A DNA stretch of 64,000 nucleotides from Elysia chlorotica (lineage: Eukaryota; Mollusca; Gastropoda; Plakobranchidae). Both the position numbers and the translations under genes were made by a program. The notes beneath the pieces are model-generated. The model was not told the DNA's origin and ran no database searches. It saw only the letters and a list, made by a program, of their open reading frames with translations. Below are positions 59,901-64,000 of the stretch, piece after piece. The stretch covers positions 82,326-146,325 of the forward strand of contig RQTK01000927.1 of the NCBI GenBank assembly GCA_003991915.1, in the 5' to 3' direction. The stretch's first letter is position 1. Each line of letters opens with the position of its first letter.

Positions 59901-62900
59901 TTTGTTTCAAAGTTGAGTTGTTGTTTACTTGATAGGAAATGGGTTTTTTTTTGCAATCCTTTCCTTGTAGGCGGGAAGCCCTCTATTAGTTTAAAATCTC
60001 CTGAAGTCCCAAGCAGAATCTCATACAGTAATGGCTCCTAAGATTTTTTTTAAAGTATGAGAAATTTACAAGTGCTGCTACTCAGCAACAAAGCAACCTT
60101 TTTAGAACTTCTATGTCAGTGTGTGTCATTATACTGAGACCGTCTCAATCAATACAGAACAAGGGGGCCTGATTGAAGATGAAATTCCAAACCTGCTGTT
60201 TAGAAGATGGCAAGCATGAGAGTTGAGCCACCTTATATCCCTTTTCTGGGACCTTCCTTTAATAACTCGTATTATGGGAAATTAAAAGAGTGCGCTCATG
60301 GCTTGGTTTTCTTATTATTAAGAGAAATCTTTATTACTATCATTTTGTCCCAACATTCAGGTGCTGACCTAAAAGAGAGGCTAACAATGTCTCCACAGGA
60401 AGTAGGTGCATTCCTTGCAAAGCTTCGTCATTCCGTGTCAGAGTTTCACAACCTTCCTATACCCACCATTGCAGCTCTTGATGGGTCTGCATTAGGAGGT
60501 GGCTTGGAACTTGCTCTAGCTTGTGATTTAAGAACTGCAGGTAAATCTTATTTCCCAATACTGTACCATCATATAATATATGATTTGGCAAAAGAAAGAT
60601 TCTGTTTTTCAATGATAGATGAGGAAAACAAAAATTATTTGACTATAGAAATGATGTTCATGTCCAAACTCCTTGACATTGATTCAACTCAAATTCACTT
60701 TGTGATTTGCGGTTTACATGGCATAAGGTATAATTAGTAATATTTTGATTTTTTGTTTATGAAAAGTAATCCAGATAAGAAATTTTCGTTAACCAGTGAA
60801 CTGAAAATTTTAACATATTGCAGCTTGAATAAATAATTTCTACATGTATTATTGAGCACATAATTGTCAAAAAAAAGGTTACATGTGTAAGTGAAATAAT
60901 ATTCATTTATTTTATTTTGAAGATTGATGTTGATGCAGATCTAAAGGACAGTTCGATCAATAACAATATTTCAAGTCACTAGCTTACAAGCCCCGCTATG
61001 GTAACAGTAAATTACTTAGAACAAAGAGGAGCGCCTGGGTACAGAGTAGGACAGTGTCCCACTTTTCATTTTGACCTCAGTAATCGGAGCAGAACTTACA
61101 GTGGCTATTATTACTCTAAACATGATGTAGTAGGATTTTTGTTTTTTCCCTCTTCCCCTTTTCCTTTTGTTACGAGTGCATTGTCTTTTCCTTTATTCCT
61201 CCCATACGATTAGTAGTAAACGATTAATAAAAAACAGAAACAAACAAGATTGTGAAATCAACCAACTTCTCAGTGCAATAGAAATATATAGTTTTATGAA
61301 ATTATAAATAGAAATAATGGAAAAAAATATTGGCGGTAACAGCGCAACCCTCAAGTTAGTTAACCAGGTAAACAGTCGCGTAACAGCCCATTTTTTTACA
61401 TCCAATCACCCTTGTCAGATCCAGACTGGCCAATGGACGGCCTTCAAAGCGCTGCAGGGGTTAAGTTGAGTGTCTGAAATTAAGGTATATATGTCTTTGG
61501 TGTGATCAATTCCATTGAATCAACATGGTCTAATAGACTATATTGCCACCGTTTATGTATTTCCTGTAAATATATCAGTTCTAGAGAAGTAAAAAAGATT
61601 GAATATAGCCTATTTTTTTTTTTTTCAATATTTTCAGAAGCAATGTTTTGCAGAATTCAGTGAACTGATTTAATTTCAAATATATCCAGCCAGCAATGCG
61701 AAGATCGGTCTAGTGGAGACGGGACTAGCTATCATACCAGGCGGTGGTGGTACCCAGCGTTTGCCTCGCATTATTGGACCTTCAAAAGCTAAGGAACTTA
61801 TCTTCACCAGCCGTGTCATGGATGGTTGGCAAGCTCTGGAGATGGGTGTGGTAAACCACTGTGTGGAGCAGAACGATGGTGGTGATGCTGCATACCAACG
61901 GGCAATGAAACTTGCTGAGGAGATTCTACCAAATGTAAGCATTGCATTTTTTGGTTGTTGGTTGTTTAATATTTGTACAAGTGGCTTTTTAGAATTATAT
62001 AGAAGATGGTTTTCCTTATATTTCTTTATTAAAAGTCATCTTGGAAAAAAATTTTTTTTGAAAATCATATTAAAATTTGAGAGTGTGCAAGATCCTGACT
62101 CATTTCACAATTAGCTTAGAACAGAAAAACTCTCTGGAAAAACTTTTGGAACTCTCAGGACATTGAAGAATTATGAGAAGTTAATAGCAACAGCCGCAAC
62201 ATCTTTGACTTTAGTGGTAGCAGGCCTACAGTGGTCTTTATGAAAGATTGACTCTTGTTTTGTCTCTTCATCAATGATAACTGATAAGATAAAAATTTTC
62301 TCTGAAAGTAATGTTTTTTCCCCCATTGCACAATATTTATTTTAAAGTGGTCCATGAGCTTTTTTCTCAGTCTCAGGAGTGATTTAGCAATGCAAATCAA
62401 GAATGGACACTCTTCAGGCATCTTATTTCTTTCATCCACATTTCTTGACCTTCTCATATTCTTGACATTCTGTGAAGGAGCAAAATAGGTTTGCTAATCA
62501 TTGCCACAAGCTGTTTAAGTCAGAGAGAAACAAAAAGTCTAAGCTGCATCTGGTATTTCTACTATAAAGTGGATGAAGGAGCTAGCTGTCAGACTTTTCA
62601 TTACAGCAAAATAAGCCAGATGGTGGTTACTGATGAAGCTATGTAAAGTCTGGGTGGCCTTTCAGGGAATCTTGTCTTTTGGGTATTTTGTTTATTATTT
62701 TGTCTTGTTTACATCTTGCATTATGGACGTTATGCTTAACAGTTCTTATAGAAGTGCAGGTAATGCCAATATACATACACATTTTTTATAATTATCTTGT
62801 CCACATAGACAAATCCAGAGCTGCTTGATGAGCCCACGTGTAACCACTATATTTTACACTGATTCATTCACCAGAACATACCCTCTTATGTTTATTAGGT

Positions 62901-63835
62901 TTTTTATTTCTAACTTTCATTGTCAGGAAAATGTGTGTTGTTGCTTAGCATCCAACATCAGCACTGTATAGGCTAAATTGTGGACGTGCCCCAATTTTTC
63001 TAATAAAATTTTGAAAAAAGATTGTAATTGAGATTTTTATTGAAAAGTAATCTTTTTTTTTAGTAGATTTACTTACCTTGGAGTTGTAGTTGGGCACAAT
63101 TATAGTCAGAAGCATTTGCTTAATTCTACCAATAACTGTTTAATGTGTGGAGAAGGTGATGAAAGTAAATATCTGTCCATTTCTAATTCTTTGGGAAGGG
63201 ATTTATTACCTCTAGGTCACAATATGTGAAACAAAGCCCCATAGAAACATCTTGTTCATTAAAAAAAAATAAAAAAAAATGGGGGCTCACAAGAAACAGC
63301 CTTATCTTTATGCACAAGACTGTTGATCTGGATGTGGCTGCTGTATAATTGAAGAAAATGCATTTTATATGGGCAAGTCTCCATGTCCATCTTAGATAAA
63401 GTTCCATAATGCCATTATCCTCCACAGTGAGGATCCTGAGGTCCTTCTATTGAGTGATCGGTAATCAGGATGGACAAGACGGCTGCCCAAGTTTTGTAAA
63501 TCTTTTTTTTTTTGTCATACCCGTGTTTCCTGCTCCATAGAGGTCTTGGCCATTAACTAGGCAGCAGAGCTGGGGGAGTGCTGCCAGTTTGTTTGTCAAA
63601 TATTTAGCCTGTCCTGAAATTGAGAAAAATGCAGCAGCAGCTTGACATTTAATTTAAGTTTTGTCTAAAATCTTACATGAAGCTTGAAAATAATTTACTT
63701 TTATAATTGTATAACTCTCTTGCCTAAGGAGACAGTATTATCATGGTTACAGTTTTTACATGATTATTTTTTTTTAACTTTCAGGGTCCTATTGCTCTAC
63801 GTATGGCAAAGGCAGCAATCAATCGTGGTGTTGAG
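56916..63835 (+). CDS. AUH: Methylglutaconyl-CoA hydratase AUH, first six coding exons (continues beyond window)
   Basis: AUH hydrates 3-methylglutaconyl-CoA to HMG-CoA in mitochondrial leucine breakdown and in mammals also binds AU-rich RNA. Exons 56916-57111, 58385-58452, 59621-59708, 60361-60540, 61690-61934 and 63785-63835 join in frame to 276 residues; the last 40 or so residues are expected beyond the window. The N-terminus is Arg/Ser/Thr-rich without early acids, fitting a mitochondrial presequence. Crotonase-fold landmarks are [20 protein letters not shown] (oxyanion hole), [18 protein letters not shown] with the first catalytic Glu, [20 protein letters not shown] with the second, and [11 protein letters not shown]. 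The exon-2/3 junction gives [14 protein letters not shown], where the mammalian lysine-rich RNA-binding helix has fewer lysines here. ATG 56916 is preferred because it is the first ATG of the frame. Confidence 0.96.
57780..57950 (-). repeat. SINE copy, best-preserved body, in AUH intron 1
   Basis: The plus strand reads TTGGTTTTAACGTCCAGCAT-CAGCACTGTATAGGCTATAT-TGTGGAC, then CACGAGACAGGGCGGGGATA, then GTCTCAGCCGATCACATTAT-ACTGACACCGACCC. This is the reverse complement of the sense family and serves as the reference for the others in this window. Confidence 0.8.
58740..58945 (-). pseudogene. Non-LTR retrotransposon C-terminal relic in AUH intron 2
   Basis: Minus-strand frames give [11 protein letters not shown], then (after a shift) [17 protein letters not shown], then [13 protein letters not shown]. 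This resembles the C-terminal tail of RTE-like reverse transcriptases (MI-GKR-RGRQ, L-KWL--KTV-EAI-AAKDR--W--M). Frameshifts and a stop make it a relic. Confidence 0.7.
59296..59515 (-). pseudogene. Second non-LTR retrotransposon C-terminal relic in AUH intron 2
   Basis: The minus strand reads [20 protein letters not shown], then [11 protein letters not shown], a stop, then [15 protein letters not shown], the tail (FGH--R, GRIDG-RGRGRPR--W-DDIK-WTG) of endonuclease-type non-LTR elements. One stop interrupts about 70 codons. It may be the missing end of the kind of element seen at 12456. Confidence 0.8.
60115..60165 (-). repeat. Short SINE core fragment in AUH intron 3
   Basis: GTGTGTCATTATACTGAGAC-CGTCTCAATCA resembles the antisense core of the SINE family; neither body nor head is preserved. 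Confidence 0.5.
62945..62992 (-). repeat. Short SINE 3' fragment in AUH intron 5
   Basis: CATCCAACATCAGCACTGTA-TAGGCTAAATTGTGGACGTG-CCCC matches the 3' tail of the family, cut off after the CCCC. Confidence 0.7.
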
Positions 63836-64000
63836 GTATGTTCAAATAGATCTATGTTTGTATTTTGTGATAGTAAAAAGTCTCTTCATTGTCTATTTAA
63901 GACTCTAGGCTGACTAGCAATGGTGCTTGCATCAACATTGACATGATTTGTTCAATAAGCAGTCTAAGTCAGTGTAAGTAAAGTTGAATGTTATGTGAAA

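Noticed and set aside
60207-60737. 176-codon plus-strand frame as a gene of its own
   Set aside because: It is AUH exon 4 (60361-60540) with intron read-through on both sides.

Overview
This is an AT-rich animal nuclear genome window. Its genes are split by spliceosomal introns of about 0.4-2.7 kb, and it is full of microsatellites, SINE-like repeats and relics of several transposon classes. The gene set (PHB1, FBXL5, DYRK2, an emerin-like LEM protein, AUH) is generic metazoan. The compact emerin-like protein, the Merlin and piggyBac elements, the abundant GATCTA-type simple repeats and the SINE style suggest a lophotrochozoan, most likely a gastropod mollusc. The organism is an inference; no sequence was searched.

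Layout. 1-275: microsatellites. 511-2080 (+): last two coding exons of a gene resembling the C-terminal lobe of a trypsin-fold protein without the active-site serine. 3170-9657 (-): complete six-exon prohibitin gene PHB1 (271 aa). A nearly identical 1.0 kb copy of its first exon and surroundings lies at 10714-11721, separated from the original by 763 bp of transposon debris. 11722-16032: simple repeats, an assembly gap (13109-13161) and non-LTR retrotransposon relics. 16037-20336: a 4.3 kb piggyBac-type element with 15-bp perfect terminal inverted repeats and TTAA on both sides. It carries a broken piggyBac transposase and, just downstream on the same strand, an open Merlin (IS1595/IS1016-type) transposase frame. 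20456-24729 (+): the 3' four coding exons of FBXL5; its 5' exons (hemerythrin and F-box) were not found in the window. 24730-36192: about 11.5 kb without recognised genes. 36193-37887 (-): intronless complete DYRK2 frame. 38196-41030: a microsatellite, a SINE and a decayed RNase H-bearing non-LTR element. About 43870-46890: a tandem duplication with a period near 1.56 kb, with a GC-rich 45-bp palindromic minisatellite at the junction. 47731-51717 (+): complete five-exon emerin-like LEM gene (184 aa). 55500-56280: a long purine-only-like tract with runs of 23 and 19 G. 56916 to the window end (+): first six coding exons of AUH, which continues past the window.

The host genes do not form a pathway. 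PHB1 (mitochondrial inner-membrane scaffold) and AUH (mitochondrial leucine catabolism) are mitochondrial. FBXL5 is the iron-sensing receptor of an SCF ubiquitin ligase, DYRK2 is a kinase, and the LEM protein belongs to the inner nuclear membrane. The most unusual content is mobile: the composite two-transposase piggyBac element, a MITE pair (8340 and 52040), a SINE family with about ten insertions, and recent or tandem duplications that may be real or assembly-made.
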